Source: Candidatus Shikimatogenerans bostrichidophilus
GTDB lineage: Bacteria; Bacteroidota; Bacteroidia; Flavobacteriales; Blattabacteriaceae
Direction: 5' to 3'
DNA length: 34,355 bases
Assembly (NCBI GenBank): GCA_029851305.1
Contig: CP099829.1
Span: forward strand, 162,124-196,478
Numbering within the stretch: the first letter of the stretch is position 1; each line of letters opens with the position of its first letter. The position numbers and the translations under genes were made by a program. This document shows positions 25,428 to 34,355 of the stretch, one piece after another. Under the pieces are notes generated by a model, which was given only the letters and a program-made list of their open reading frames with translations, was not told where the DNA came from and did not search any database.

Positions 25428-25450
25428 AGATATAAAATCTCTATTTTTTA
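25418..25450. terminator. Bidirectional terminator between rplS and ahpC
   Basis: Arms TAAAAAATAGAGAT (25418-25431) and ATCTCTATTTTTTA (25437-25450) are perfectly complementary around a 5-base loop. The A run on one side and the T run on the other make a classic two-way intrinsic terminator. The rplS stop TAG (25425-25427) pairs base for base with the ahpC stop TAG (25443-25441 on the minus strand). Confidence 0.82.
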
Positions 25451-26061
25451 TAAAATGTTTTAAAATTTTTTTTTATATTTATTGTTTTTCCCCCTTTATT
25501 CCAATTAGCAGGGCATAATTCTCCATATTTTTCATAATATTGCCATGCATCTATAATTCTTAAAACTTCATTAATGTTTCTCCCTATATGTACATCATTA
25601 ATTAATTGATGTCTAATTATACGGTCTTTATCTATAAAAAATAATCCTCTATAAGCTATTAATTCCCCTTTAGCTATTAATTTATTCTCTTTTATAAATA
25701 ATTCTCCAGATAATACTCCATAATTATATGATATAGTTTTATTTATATCAGATATTAAAGGATATTCTATTCCCATAATTCCACCATCTTCTTTTTTAAT
25801 TTTTCCCCATGCTAGATGTGTATATTCACTATCAGTTGATACTCCTATAACTTCAACATTTCTAATTTCAAATTCTTCATATAATTCTTGGAAAGCATGT
25901 AATTCAGTTGGACATATAAATGTAAAATCTTTTGGATAAAAAAATAATATAATATATTTATTTTTTATTATTTTTTTGAAATTAAATTTTTTTATTATTT
26001 TATTTTTTATTACTCCATTAGCTATAAAATTAGGAGCCTTTTTCCCTATTAAATTATTCAT
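25441..26061 (-). CDS. ahpC: Typical 2-Cys peroxiredoxin (AhpC/Prx)
   Basis: Thiol peroxidase that reduces hydrogen peroxide and organic peroxides, 206 residues. The peroxidatic cysteine is C50 in FYPKDFTFICPTE; the resolving cysteine is C183 in GELCPANW; VIGVSTDSEYTHLAW and the conserved Arg in RGLFFIDKD..IRH complete the site. It is of the eukaryote-like Prx/TSA type used by Bacteroidota, likely recycled by thioredoxin (trxA in this window) rather than AhpF. Just upstream of its ATG is a 13-base palindrome (26062-26074). Second gene after efp on the minus strand. Confidence 0.96.
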   Translation of the reverse strand: MNNLIGKKAPNFIANGVIKNKIIKKFNFKKIIKNKYIILFFYPKDFTFICPTELHAFQELYEEFEIRNVEVIGVSTDSEYTHLAWGKIKKEDGGIMGIEYPLISDINKTISYNYGVLSGELFIKENKLIAKGELIAYRGLFFIDKDRIIRHQLINDVHIGRNINEVLRIIDAWQYYEKYGELCPANWNKGGKTINIKKNFKTFYKK

Positions 26062-26074
26062 AACGTAATACGTT
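26062..26074 (-). promoter_or_regulatory. Palindrome abutting the ahpC start codon
   Basis: AACGTA-A-TACGTT on the plus strand, perfect 6-bp arms, lies immediately 5' of the ahpC ATG in the 16-base gap after efp. It holds four of the few G/C bases of the intergenic DNA. It could be an RNA hairpin at the ribosome-binding region or an operator; no known motif is matched. Confidence 0.3.
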
Positions 26075-26077
26075 TAT

Positions 26078-26644
26078 TTAATTAATTTTAATTCTTTCTA
26101 TATATTGTTTAGTAGCAGTATTTATTTTTATATAATCCCCTATTTTAATAAATAATGGGGTATATATTGACAAACCAGTTTCTAATATAGATTTTTTATA
26201 TTTTTTATTTCCTTTTATTTCTATTTTATTTTTTATTACCTTTAAAATAACATACTTATTTATTTTTAAAGATAAGGGAAAATTATTATTTTTAATAAAA
26301 TTAATTATTACTTCATCATTATTTTTAAGAAACATAATTTTATCTCCTATAAAATCACTATATAAATTAATTTGATTAAAATTTTTTTTATTAATAAAAT
26401 AAAAATTTTGGTTTTTTTTATATAAAAAAATATAATGTTTAGAAACAATTTCTATTTTATTAATTTTTGTCCCTGGAAAAAAATTTTTTTTAATTATATT
26501 ACCATTTTGTAAGTTTTTTATTATAGTTCTTACAAAAGCATTCCCTTTACCTGGGTTAACATGTAAAAAATCCATTATTTTAAAATATTTTTTTTTTATT
26601 TCTAAACATATACCTTTTTTGATTTTTGATATATTAATTAACAT
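26078..26644 (-). CDS. efp: Elongation factor P
   Basis: Relieves ribosome stalling at proline runs. It is 188 residues, full length, with three beta-barrel domains: N-terminal KOW-like domain with VNPGKGNAFVRT (29-40), where K33 is the position modified in many bacteria; an OB domain around 65-125; and the C-terminal signature GLSIYTPLFIKIGDYIKINTATKQYIER (in part: PLFIKIGDYIKINTATK). It is divergent from rpmH and upstream of ahpC. Confidence 0.94.
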   Translation of the reverse strand: MLINISKIKKGICLEIKKKYFKIMDFLHVNPGKGNAFVRTIIKNLQNGNIIKKNFFPGTKINKIEIVSKHYIFLYKKNQNFYFINKKNFNQINLYSDFIGDKIMFLKNNDEVIINFIKNNNFPLSLKINKYVILKVIKNKIEIKGNKKYKKSILETGLSIYTPLFIKIGDYIKINTATKQYIERIKIN

Positions 26645-26677
26645 AATATATATTTTAATAAAATTTGAATTTTAAAT

Positions 26678-26815
26678 ATGAAAAGTACTTATAATCCTTC
26701 TAATATAAAAAGATTAAGAAAATTTGGATTTTTAAAAAGAAATAAAAAAAATAAAAAAATTTTATATAGAAGAAGATTAAAAAAAAGAAAAAAATTAACA
26801 GTAAGTGATAATTAA
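26678..26815 (+). CDS. rpmH: 50S ribosomal protein L34
   Basis: A 45-residue basic protein read from the ATG at 26678: MKSTYNPSNIKRLRKFGFLK, then a KNKKILYRRRLKKRKKLTVSDN end. This matches L34 (MKRTFQPS..KR....GF..R....GR..L..RR.KGRK.LTVS). The Arg-rich 23S-binding core and the Bacteroidota-like KLTVS ending are kept. It lies in the gap between the divergent efp and convergent rplY, overlapping the rplY stop by 4 bases. It is not next to rnpA or dnaA here. Confidence 0.93.
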   Translation: MKSTYNPSNIKRLRKFGFLKRNKKNKKILYRRRLKKRKKLTVSDN

Positions 26816-27354
26816 TCCTCTTTATTTACTTTTTTAATTTTTATAGATACTACTATTTGATTATATGGATGTAATATTTTTACATTATTAATTTTTATAT
26901 CTTTAATATAAATTTTATCTCCTATATCTAAATTAGTAATATCTATATAAAATTCTTTTATATAATTATCTAATGTTGTTTCTATTTTAATTTTTTTTAA
27001 TGGGATATTACATATAGCGCCTTTAGATATTCCAATTGAATTTCCTTTTATTTTTACGTTTACATAACATTTAAATGGTTTCTTTTTTTCAATTTTATAA
27101 AAATCTATATGTAGAATTTTATTTTTTAATATATTATATTGTATATCTTTAACTAAACAAACTATTTTTTTTTTAGTGTTTATACTAACATTAATTATAT
27201 ATTTTTTCTTTTTTATTATTTTTTTAACTTCTACTAAAGGTATATAACAAGGTAAATTAAATTTTTTATTATATATTATACATGGTATGTTTTCTTTTTT
27301 ATTTATTTTATTTATAGTTCTTTTTTTGACTATTATATTTAATTTATTGTGCAT
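26812..27354 (-). CDS. rplY: 50S ribosomal protein L25 (CTC/TL5 type)
   Basis: 5S rRNA-binding protein, 180 residues with both the L25 domain and the C-terminal TL5 beta domain. Signatures: ENIPCIIYNKKF (for G.VPAVVYG), VKDIQYNILKNKILHIDFYKI (in part: VKDIQYNILKNKILHIDF), KIKGNSIGISKGAICNIPLKKI (for V.G.A.GV..GG.L....R.L). The expected D.T.L..GD.I...D motif appears as DITNLDIGDKIYIKDI. It is 4 bases upstream of nothing else: ftsH lies 4 bases away on the 5' side of the same strand. Confidence 0.92.
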   Translation of the reverse strand: MHNKLNIIVKKRTINKINKKENIPCIIYNKKFNLPCYIPLVEVKKIIKKKKYIINVSINTKKKIVCLVKDIQYNILKNKILHIDFYKIEKKKPFKCYVNVKIKGNSIGISKGAICNIPLKKIKIETTLDNYIKEFYIDITNLDIGDKIYIKDIKINNVKILHPYNQIVVSIKIKKVNKED

Positions 27355-27358
27355 ATTA

Positions 27359-29116
27359 TTAAATTTTCATTATTAGGTCTATATCTTTTTCAAATAATAC
27401 TTCTTTTTTTAATAAGTTTTTAGATAGAATATGTAATTTTTTAATTTTTTTATGTAAAATTCTTTTTGCTCTTTTAAATTCATTATTTATTATTTTATAA
27501 AGAATTTTATCTATTTTATAAGCTGTTATTTTACTATATGGGGTATTATTATCAATTAAACTTTTATATGATATATTAGTACTATAACCATAATTTATAA
27601 TCATATTATAGGCCATTTGGGTACTATTTTCTAAATCATTTAAAGCCCCTGTTGAATAATTTTTATATATTATATATTCAGAAGCTCTTCCACTTAATAA
27701 TACACAGATATCCTTTTTAATATTATATAAAACTTCAATGTTATTGTTATCTGGATCTGGCAAAATTAATGTAGTACCTAAAGAGGATCCTCTAGGAAGA
27801 ATAGAAGCTTTTATTATTTTTTTATTTTTATTTAAAATATAATTTACTAAAACATGACCTGCTTCATGATAAGCTATTCTTTTTTTTTCTTTATAATTAA
27901 AAATTTTTTTTTCTCCTTCTATTCCTAAATAAAATCTATCTATAGAATCCCCAAAGTCTTCATTATCTATTTCTTGTTTATTTTTCCTAGCAGCTATTAA
28001 TGCAGCTTCATTACATATATTAGATATATCTGCTCCACTTAATCCAGATGTTTCTTTTACTAATAAATCTAAATTAATATTTTTTTTTACAATTATATTA
28101 TGTAAATATTTTTTAAAAATATCTTTCCTTTCTATTATATTAGGTAATTTTATAACTATTTTCCTATCAAATCTACCTGGTCTTAATAAAGCTTTATCTA
28201 ATATTTTTAATCTATTTGTAGCTGCTATAACGAAAACATTAGTATTTTCTTCAAATCCATCCATTTCTGTCAATAATTGATTTAATGTGTTTTCTTTTTC
28301 ATCATTATAATTACTAATATGGTTGGTACTTCTAGCTCTACCTATTGTATCTATTTCATCTATAAAAATAATAGAAGGAGATACTTCTTTTGCTTTATTA
28401 AACAAAGTTCTTACTCTAGATGATCCTACACCTATATAAAGTTCTACAAAACTTGATCCTGATAAATAAAAAAAAGGAACTTTTGCTTCCCCTGCTACAG
28501 CTTTAGCTAACATAGTTTTTCCTGTTCCTGGGGGACCTACTAATAATATTCCTTTAGGAATTTTACCTCCTAATTTATTATATTTGTTAGGATTTTTTAA
28601 ATAATGTACTACTTCTTTTATTTCTATTTTAGCTTTATATAATCCTGCGATATCTTTAAACTTTATATTATTTTCATTATTATATAATTTTACATTGCTT
28701 TTAATAGTTTGATTATTAGGGATAATATTAAATACTATAATTATAAAAATTATAATAAATATTAATAGACTATTATTAATTAAAAAATTATACAAGTTAA
28801 ACTGATAAATATTTTTAAATTCTATCAAATATTTTATTTTATATTTCTTTTTAAATTTATCTAATTGTTTATGGAATAATACTAAATCACCTATATCAAA
28901 AGTATATTGATATCTTTTAAAAAAATTAAAAAAATTTTCTTTTAAAAATTTTTTATATAGTTGTATATATATATTTTTTTTATTATTTATTAATATTTTT
29001 TTTACTTTATTTTTTAATAAAATTTCTTTAAAAAAATAAGTTATATTAATAAATTTTGGATAAGTAATTATATATTGTATTATAAAAAAAAAAAATATAT
29101 ATATATAATTATTCAT
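27359..29116 (-). CDS. ftsH: ATP-dependent zinc metalloprotease FtsH
   Basis: Membrane-anchored AAA+ protease for quality control of membrane proteins; 585 residues (family about 610-650). Two membrane segments: about 4-20 and 113-132, with a shortened periplasmic domain between. AAA domain: Walker A GPPGTGKT (194-201), Walker B IIFIDEID (249-256), [11 protein letters not shown] (312-319). Protease: HEAGH (417-421) with the third zinc ligand Asp494 in GALNDLE. The C-terminus is short. It overlaps rsfS by 8 bases in the typical Bacteroidota order rsfS-ftsH. Confidence 0.97.
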   Translation of the reverse strand: MNNYIYIFFFFIIQYIITYPKFINITYFFKEILLKNKVKKILINNKKNIYIQLYKKFLKENFFNFFKRYQYTFDIGDLVLFHKQLDKFKKKYKIKYLIEFKNIYQFNLYNFLINNSLLIFIIIFIIIVFNIIPNNQTIKSNVKLYNNENNIKFKDIAGLYKAKIEIKEVVHYLKNPNKYNKLGGKIPKGILLVGPPGTGKTMLAKAVAGEAKVPFFYLSGSSFVELYIGVGSSRVRTLFNKAKEVSPSIIFIDEIDTIGRARSTNHISNYNDEKENTLNQLLTEMDGFEENTNVFVIAATNRLKILDKALLRPGRFDRKIVIKLPNIIERKDIFKKYLHNIIVKKNINLDLLVKETSGLSGADISNICNEAALIAARKNKQEIDNEDFGDSIDRFYLGIEGEKKIFNYKEKKRIAYHEAGHVLVNYILNKNKKIIKASILPRGSSLGTTLILPDPDNNNIEVLYNIKKDICVLLSGRASEYIIYKNYSTGALNDLENSTQMAYNMIINYGYSTNISYKSLIDNNTPYSKITAYKIDKILYKIINNEFKRAKRILHKKIKKLHILSKNLLKKEVLFEKDIDLIMKI

Positions 29117-29495
29117 AATTATATATTATTTTTTTTTTAAAAATATCAATAATAGGATAATTTTTCCACATATTATCTATATTATAATATATTCGTATTT
29201 TTTTTAAAAAAATATTAATAATTAAAAAATTATAATCTATTAATACCCATTTATTATTTATTTTCCCTTCAATATTATACGGTTTTATTTTAAATATTTT
29301 ATATATTGATTCTACTATTTTATTATATATAGATTCTACATGTAAATTAGATTTTCCTTCACAAATTATAAAAAAATTAAATAGATTATTTTTTTTGTTC
29401 CTTATATCTATAACTTTAATATTTGCCCCTTTAATTAAATTTATATTTTTTATAATTTTTTTTATAAAGTAATAATCTTTTTTATAAATTTTCAT
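29109..29495 (-). CDS. rsfS: Ribosomal silencing factor RsfS
   Basis: Binds L14 and blocks subunit joining when nutrients are short. The 128-residue protein shows the Iojap pattern: KGANIKVIDIR (for A.DI.VLDLR), NFFIICEGKSNLHVESI (for DYFVI.SG.S..Q..AI), and PYNIEGKINNKWVLIDYNFLIINIF (in part: KWVLIDYNFLIINIF, for WVLLDYGDVVVHVF). IRIYYNIDNMW matches R.FY.LE.LW. Located between the UPF0173 gene and ftsH on the minus strand. Confidence 0.9.
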   Translation of the reverse strand: MKIYKKDYYFIKKIIKNINLIKGANIKVIDIRNKKNNLFNFFIICEGKSNLHVESIYNKIVESIYKIFKIKPYNIEGKINNKWVLIDYNFLIINIFLKKIRIYYNIDNMWKNYPIIDIFKKKIIYNYE

Positions 29496-29500
29496 TTTTA

Positions 29501-30187
29501 TTATAATTTTATATAATTATTTTGTTTTAATAAAAATAAATTTTTCTTTTTTTTTTTAAAATAAAATATTGCTTTTTTTTTATTTATTTTAATTTCTGGA
29601 TAAGTATTATAATGTACTCCTAATATATTATTACACTTTAATAAATTTGAAGCTAAATATGCATATTTTACATTCATCGTATATCTACCTCCTATAGGTA
29701 ATATTAATAAATTAAACTTTTCATTAAAATATTTCATATCATTAAAAATATCTGTATCCCCTGATATATAAATTGTTTTTCTTTTATTTTTTATAATAAA
29801 TCCTCCAGGATTACCTCCATACGTACCATCTTCAAAACTACTAGAATGTAATGCATATACATATCTAATAGAAATTATTTTATTTATTTTTATATAAGAC
29901 CCATAATTTAAACTTAAAGTTTTACAATTTTTATAATATTTACAAATTTCATAATTAGAAATTATTGTAGAATTATATATTTTAGATAAAATTTCTACAT
30001 CTTTCGTATGATCATAATGTGCATGTGTAACTAAAATATAATTTATATAATTAAAACTATTAATATAAAAATTAACTTTATTTTTTATAATTTTAGGATT
30101 GTTTGTAAAAAATGGATCTACTAAAAATTTTACTGAATTTATATTTAATAAAATCGTAGAATGTGTATAATATATAATTTTTATCAT
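29501..30187 (-). CDS. UPF0173 metallo-beta-lactamase-fold hydrolase
   Basis: A 228-residue metal-dependent hydrolase of the UPF0173 (YtkL-like) family. Metal site: VTHAHYDHTKD (53-63, the HxHxDH motif), a conserved H near 114 (ALHSSSF), GDTDIF (about 142-147, metal-bridging Asp) and HYNTYP for the last His. GGNPGGFII and LLILPIGGRYTM are family hallmarks. The physiological substrate of the family is not established. It sits 9 bases after rpoC on the same strand, so it likely shares the rpo transcript. Confidence 0.88.
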   Translation of the reverse strand: MIKIIYYTHSTILLNINSVKFLVDPFFTNNPKIIKNKVNFYINSFNYINYILVTHAHYDHTKDVEILSKIYNSTIISNYEICKYYKNCKTLSLNYGSYIKINKIISIRYVYALHSSSFEDGTYGGNPGGFIIKNKRKTIYISGDTDIFNDMKYFNEKFNLLILPIGGRYTMNVKYAYLASNLLKCNNILGVHYNTYPEIKINKKKAIFYFKKKKKNLFLLKQNNYIKL

Positions 30188-30196
30188 TTTTTTTAA

Positions 30197-33100
30197 TTAA
30201 AAATATTTTTTATTAGATTTTATTTTTATTTTATCATAATATTTAAATCCTGTCCCAGCTGGTATTTTATTACCTATAATAACATTCTCTTTTAGACCTT
30301 CTAAATTATCTGTTTTTGCACTTATTGCCGATTCACTTAAAATTCTAGTTGTTTCTTGAAAAGAAGCTGCTGATATAAAAGATTTATTATATAAAGCAGA
30401 TTTTGTAATACCTAATAAAATAGGTTTAGCTATAGCCGGTTTCATTTTTATAGTTTTTATTTTTTTTTTATTTTGTTTTTGTAAATATTTATTTTTAATT
30501 TTTAATTTATATTTATTAACTAATTGTCCTTTTTTAAATTTATAACAATCCTCTTTAATAATTACTATATTTTTTATTCTATTATTAATTTTAAAAAATT
30601 TCTTTTTATCTACAATATTGCCTTCAATTAAATTAGTATCACCACTGTCAATAATTTTTACTTTTGTCATCATTTGTTTAATAACTATTTCAAAATGTTT
30701 ATTATTTATTTCTACTCCTTGTGCTTTATATACTTCTTGTATTTGTTTAATCAAATATTTTTGAAAATATCTTATTCCTTTTATATATAATATATCATAT
30801 AATGATATAAATCCATCTGTTAGTTGTTTACCAGGTTTTATATAATCATTATCTTGTATTAAAAGTTGTTTAGATGTTCTAATTTTATATCTTATTTTTT
30901 TTTTTAATTTAAATGATTTTATTAATATTTCAAAAGTACTTATATTTAGTTTTTTTATACTAATTATACCATCTATTTCTGATAATTTTGCAATATTATA
31001 TGGTTTTCTTGCTTCAAACAATTCTGATAATCTAGGTAATCCTCCGGTAATATCTTTAGTTTGTGAATATTTTCTTGGAATTTTTATTAAAATATGCCCT
31101 TTTTTTATTTTTTCATTATCTTCAACATTTAAAGAAGATCCTATAGGTAAATTATATTCTTTAATTTTTTCTCCTACACTATTTATAACAATTAAACTAG
31201 GAATTAAAATTTGATTTTCTATAATAATTATTTCTTTATATCCAGTAGTTTCATCTATATTTATTTTATAATTTATATTTTGTTTAAAATTATTATATTT
31301 TATTATACCACTATATTCTGATATTAATACAGAATTATATGGATCCCACTTATATATTATATCCCCTTTATTTATATAATCATTATTTTTTAAATATAAT
31401 ATACTACCATAAGGTATATTATTATTATTTTTATATACTTTATTCTTTTTTTTATTTATTATAAAAAATTTAGTAAATCTAGAAACAACTATATATTTTT
31501 TATCCCTTTTTATATATTTTAAGTTTTTGTATAATATTCTTCCTTTATATTTAGAAATTATTTTTGTATTTTTTGATAAATTACTTGCAGACCCCCCAAA
31601 ATGAAATGTTCTTAAAGTCAATTGTGTTCCTGGTTCTCCTATTGATTGTGCTGCTATAACTCCTACTGTTTCTCCTTTTTCAACTAATTTTCCATTAGAT
31701 AAATTTGTTCCATAACATTTAGAACATATACCATTTTTAGTTTCACATGTTAATGGGGAACGAATAGTAATAGAATTTATTTTATTTTTATTTATTATTT
31801 TTATTATTTTATTATTTATTATAGTTCCTTTTTTAACTAAAACTTTTTTTTTATAAAAAATATTTAATAACAAGACTCTACCTAAAAGATCACATGTAGA
31901 TACTTTATAATTTTTATTATTAATTTTTATTCCATTTAATGTATTACAATTTTTTTCTTGAATTATTACATTATGTACTACATCTACTAATCTTCTCGTT
32001 AGATATCCAGCATCAGCAGTTTTTAAAGCAGTATCTGCCAACCCTTTTCTAGCACCATGTGTAGATATAAAATATTCTAATACCGATAATCCTTCTAAAA
32101 AATTAGATATAATAGGATTTTCTATAATTTCATTACTATCATTATCATTTATATTAGTAGAACTAGTTATAGACATATTATATTTTTGAGGTTTTGAAAT
32201 TAACCCTCTTAACCCAGATAATTGTCTAATTTGTACTATAGAACTTCTAGCTTCTGAATCTAACATCATATATATTGAATTAAAATCTTTTATTTTAATT
32301 TTTTTTACTACTAAATCAGAAACTTTTGATATTGTATTACTCCATATATCAATAATCTGATTATACTTATCTTGATTAGTTATAAACCCCATATTATAAT
32401 GTTTATATATTTCATTTACTTTTTTTTTAGTTAAATTAATGACTTTTTTTTTATTTTTAGGAGTTATTATATCTTTAATATTAAAAGAAAGACCACCTTT
32501 AAAAGAATAATATAATCCTAATGTTTTTAATTTATCTAAAAATTTAGTTGTTGTAATTATATCAGTTTTCTGTAGTACTTTAATAATTATATTTTTTATA
32601 GTGTTTTTATTTATTAATTTATTAACAAATTTAAAATTTTTATATTTAGGTATAATATTATTAAACAAAGCACGACCTATAGTAGTTTTAATAATTTTAT
32701 TTTTATATTTTAAATTTATTTTATCATGTATTTTTACATAATTCAAGCTATTAGATAAATATATTTCATCTATTGAAGAAAAATATTTTCTTTTTTTTGA
32801 ATCAATATTATTATTTTTTTTCATAATAGTTAAATAATATAAACCTAATATTATATCTTGTGATGGTATTATAATAGGATTACCATTAGATATATTTAAT
32901 ATATTTTGAGAAGATAACATTAATAATTGTGCTTCTAATATCGATTCTATAGATAAAGGAATATGTACAGCCATTTGATCCCCATCGAAATCAGCATTAA
33001 AAGCAGAACAAACTAAAGGATGTAATTTAATAGCTTTTCCTTTTATTAAAATAGGTTGAAAAGCTTGTATGCTAAATCTATGTAAAGTAGGTGCTCTATT

Positions 33101-34355
33101 TAATAAAATAGGATGTCCTTTTATAATCTCATTTAATATTTCCCATATAAATTTTTTCTTTTCTTTAATAAGTTTTTTAGCACTTTTTATAGTAATTACT
33201 ATTCCTAAATTTAATAACTTATTAATTAAAAAGGGTTTATATAATTCTAATGCAATTTCTCTAGGTAATCCACATTGATATAGTTTTAAATTTGGTTCAA
33301 CAACTATTACAGATCTAGCTGAATAATCGACTCTTTTACCTAATAAATTATGTCTAAATCTACCTAATTTTCCTTTTAATGTATCTGATAAAGACTTTAA
33401 AATTCTATTATTATCAGTTTTAACTGAATTTATTCTCCTAGAATTATCTAATAAAGAATCAACAGATTCCTGTAACATTCTTTTTTCGTTTACCAATATT
33501 ACTTCTGGAGCTTTTACTTTTACTAATTTTTTTAATCTATTATTTCTTATAATTATTTTTCTATAAAATTCATTTAAATCTGAACTGGCATATTTTCCTC
33601 CTTCTAATTTTACTAATGGCCTTAAATCGGGTGGTATTACAGGTAATACAGTAATTACCATATATTCTGGTTTATTTATATGTTCCCCTTTTAAAAATAA
33701 TTCTACTATTTGTATTCTTTTTAATAATTCTGATTTTTTAGGTTTATATTTTTCTTTAAATATTTCTTTTTTTAAGTTATTATAGGTTTTTTTTAAATTA
33801 ATATTTTTTAATAAATAATATATAGCTTCTCCACCAGTTTTTATTATAAAATTGTTTTTATATTTAAATATTTTATTCTTTATTTTTAAATAAATTTCTT
33901 CACTTATTAAATCATATAGTTTTAAATATTTATTATTAATTTTTATATTTTTTTTATCCCAAATTTTTAATACTATATATTTTTCATAATATATTATTGA
34001 TTCTATTTCTCTAGAATTTTTACCAATTAAATATGAAATTTTATTTGGTAAACATCTAAATGCCCAAATATGTACAATAGGAACAGCTAATTTAATATGT
34101 CCAAATCTTTCTCTTCTTACAGATTTTTTAGTAATTTCTATCCCACATCTATCACAAAAAATTCCTTTATATTTTATATTTTTATATTTCCCACATGAAC
34201 ATTCATAATCTTTTATGGGACCAAAAATTTTTTCACAAAATAATCCATTTGGTTCTGGTTTTTGTGTTTTATAATTAATAGTTTCAGAATTTAATATTTC
34301 TCCATAAGATTCTTTTAAAATATTGTTAGGAGAAGCTAAACTTATTAAAATTTTT
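30197..34355 (-). CDS. rpoC: RNA polymerase beta-prime subunit (5' end outside window)
   Basis: Catalytic subunit of RNA polymerase. The frame is open to the right edge of the window: 231 more codons precede the ATG at 33661, which is internal. The first visible residues are [19 protein letters not shown], only about 10 residues from the normal start. Zinc site 1 is ECSCGKYK and FCDRCG (about 34130-34210); RAPTLHRF and the active-site [12 protein letters not shown] lie near 32965-33000; zinc site 2 is [13 protein letters not shown] near 31700-31750; the trigger-loop region [21 protein letters not shown] follows (in part: [18 protein letters not shown]). The C-terminus with GNKIPAGTG is complete. 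About 1385 residues are visible, near the family length of 1420-1440. rpoB should lie just beyond the window. Confidence 0.98.
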   Translation of the reverse strand, partial: KILISLASPNNILKESYGEILNSETINYKTQKPEPNGLFCEKIFGPIKDYECSCGKYKNIKYKGIFCDRCGIEITKKSVRRERFGHIKLAVPIVHIWAFRCLPNKISYLIGKNSREIESIIYYEKYIVLKIWDKKNIKINNKYLKLYDLISEEIYLKIKNKIFKYKNNFIIKTGGEAIYYLLKNINLKKTYNNLKKEIFKEKYKPKKSELLKRIQIVELFLKGEHINKPEYMVITVLPVIPPDLRPLVKLEGGKYASSDLNEFYRKIIIRNNRLKKLVKVKAPEVILVNEKRMLQESVDSLLDNSRRINSVKTDNNRILKSLSDTLKGKLGRFRHNLLGKRVDYSARSVIVVEPNLKLYQCGLPREIALELYKPFLINKLLNLGIVITIKSAKKLIKEKKKFIWEILNEIIKGHPILLNRAPTLHRFSIQAFQPILIKGKAIKLHPLVCSAFNADFDGDQMAVHIPLSIESILEAQLLMLSSQNILNISNGNPIIIPSQDIILGLYYLTIMKKNNNIDSKKRKYFSSIDEIYLSNSLNYVKIHDKINLKYKNKIIKTTIGRALFNNIIPKYKNFKFVNKLINKNTIKNIIIKVLQKTDIITTTKFLDKLKTLGLYYSFKGGLSFNIKDIITPKNKKKVINLTKKKVNEIYKHYNMGFITNQDKYNQIIDIWSNTISKVSDLVVKKIKIKDFNSIYMMLDSEARSSIVQIRQLSGLRGLISKPQKYNMSITSSTNINDNDSNEIIENPIISNFLEGLSVLEYFISTHGARKGLADTALKTADAGYLTRRLVDVVHNVIIQEKNCNTLNGIKINNKNYKVSTCDLLGRVLLLNIFYKKKVLVKKGTIINNKIIKIINKNKINSITIRSPLTCETKNGICSKCYGTNLSNGKLVEKGETVGVIAAQSIGEPGTQLTLRTFHFGGSASNLSKNTKIISKYKGRILYKNLKYIKRDKKYIVVSRFTKFFIINKKKNKVYKNNNNIPYGSILYLKNNDYINKGDIIYKWDPYNSVLISEYSGIIKYNNFKQNINYKINIDETTGYKEIIIIENQILIPSLIVINSVGEKIKEYNLPIGSSLNVEDNEKIKKGHILIKIPRKYSQTKDITGGLPRLSELFEARKPYNIAKLSEIDGIISIKKLNISTFEILIKSFKLKKKIRYKIRTSKQLLIQDNDYIKPGKQLTDGFISLYDILYIKGIRYFQKYLIKQIQEVYKAQGVEINNKHFEIVIKQMMTKVKIIDSGDTNLIEGNIVDKKKFFKINNRIKNIVIIKEDCYKFKKGQLVNKYKLKIKNKYLQKQNKKKIKTIKMKPAIAKPILLGITKSALYNKSFISAASFQETTRILSESAISAKTDNLEGLKENVIIGNKIPAGTGFKYYDKIKIKSNKKYF

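Noticed and set aside
26645-26677. Possible Bacteroidota -7 element (TAAAATTTG) before rpmH
   Set aside because: Spacing differs by one base from TANNTTTG and there is no convincing -33 element.

Overview
The window is a gene-packed, extremely AT-rich stretch (GC clearly below 20 % by eye) of a strongly reduced bacterial genome. Gene content and order point to Bacteroidota, close to Flavobacteriales: rplM-rpsI-rpsB-tsf and rsfS-ftsH in the usual order, a Bacteroidota-type RpoZ (Rpb6-like), a fused gamma/alpha 2-oxoacid oxidoreductase subunit, the cysteine-poor form of the C4 zinc-ribbon coiled-coil protein, and Bacteroidota-style L13 and RpoC. Nearly every gene is shortened, rich in Lys/Asn/Ile/Tyr, and abuts or overlaps its neighbour, as in obligate insect nutritional symbionts. 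Very low GC plus a retained shikimate-pathway gene (aroB) would fit a beetle symbiont of the Shikimatogenerans type. That name is an inference from composition and one gene, not a sequence match.

Layout. 1-717: 3' part of a PD-(D/E)XK (AddB/RecB-like) nuclease gene. 706-3720 (minus): trpS, rpmA, rplU, glyS. 3744-6235 (minus): tRNA-Phe, tsf, rpsB, rpsI, rplM. 6300-8216 (plus): dnaK, followed by a hairpin and tRNA-Arg on the minus strand. 8369-10959 (plus): a stand-alone polA-type 5' nuclease and korA. 10954-15685 (minus): dnaB, pheT, dnaN. 15755-16618 (plus): tRNA-Asp and the coiled-coil zinc-ribbon family protein. 16608-17100 (minus): trxA, rpsU. 17139-18449 (plus): hisS. 18440-20236 (minus): dnaG. 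20296-25427 (plus): a dapA-like gene with a lost active site, rpoZ, aroB, gyrA, rplS. 25441-26644 (minus): ahpC, efp. 26678-26815 (plus): rpmH. 26812-34355 (minus): rplY, ftsH, rsfS, a UPF0173 metallo-hydrolase, and rpoC, whose 5' end lies beyond the window.

Functionally this is core information processing (replication: dnaB, dnaG, dnaN, gyrA, 5' nuclease; transcription: rpoC, rpoZ; translation: seven r-proteins of the large subunit, three of the small subunit, four aminoacyl-tRNA synthetases, EF-Ts, EF-P, RsfS), protein quality control (DnaK, FtsH), minimal redox defence (TrxA, AhpC), one energy-metabolism subunit (KorA) and one aromatic-biosynthesis enzyme (AroB). No mobile elements, CRISPR arrays, rRNA genes or phage genes are visible, and no gene-free stretch exceeds 300 bases. 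TGA is used as a stop (polA-type nuclease, trpS) and Trp is TGG, so the standard bacterial code applies.

I see no new multi-gene system. The most notable signals are: (1) dnaB, whose conserved N-terminus is intact in frame but has no ATG, GTG, TTG or CTG in front of it; (2) a 27-bp minisatellite at the rpsB 3' end that reiterates the tsf start-codon context; (3) perfect inverted repeats at four of seven convergent junctions, two of them with the opposing stop codons paired to each other; (4) a full-length DapA-fold protein with the Schiff-base lysine replaced.
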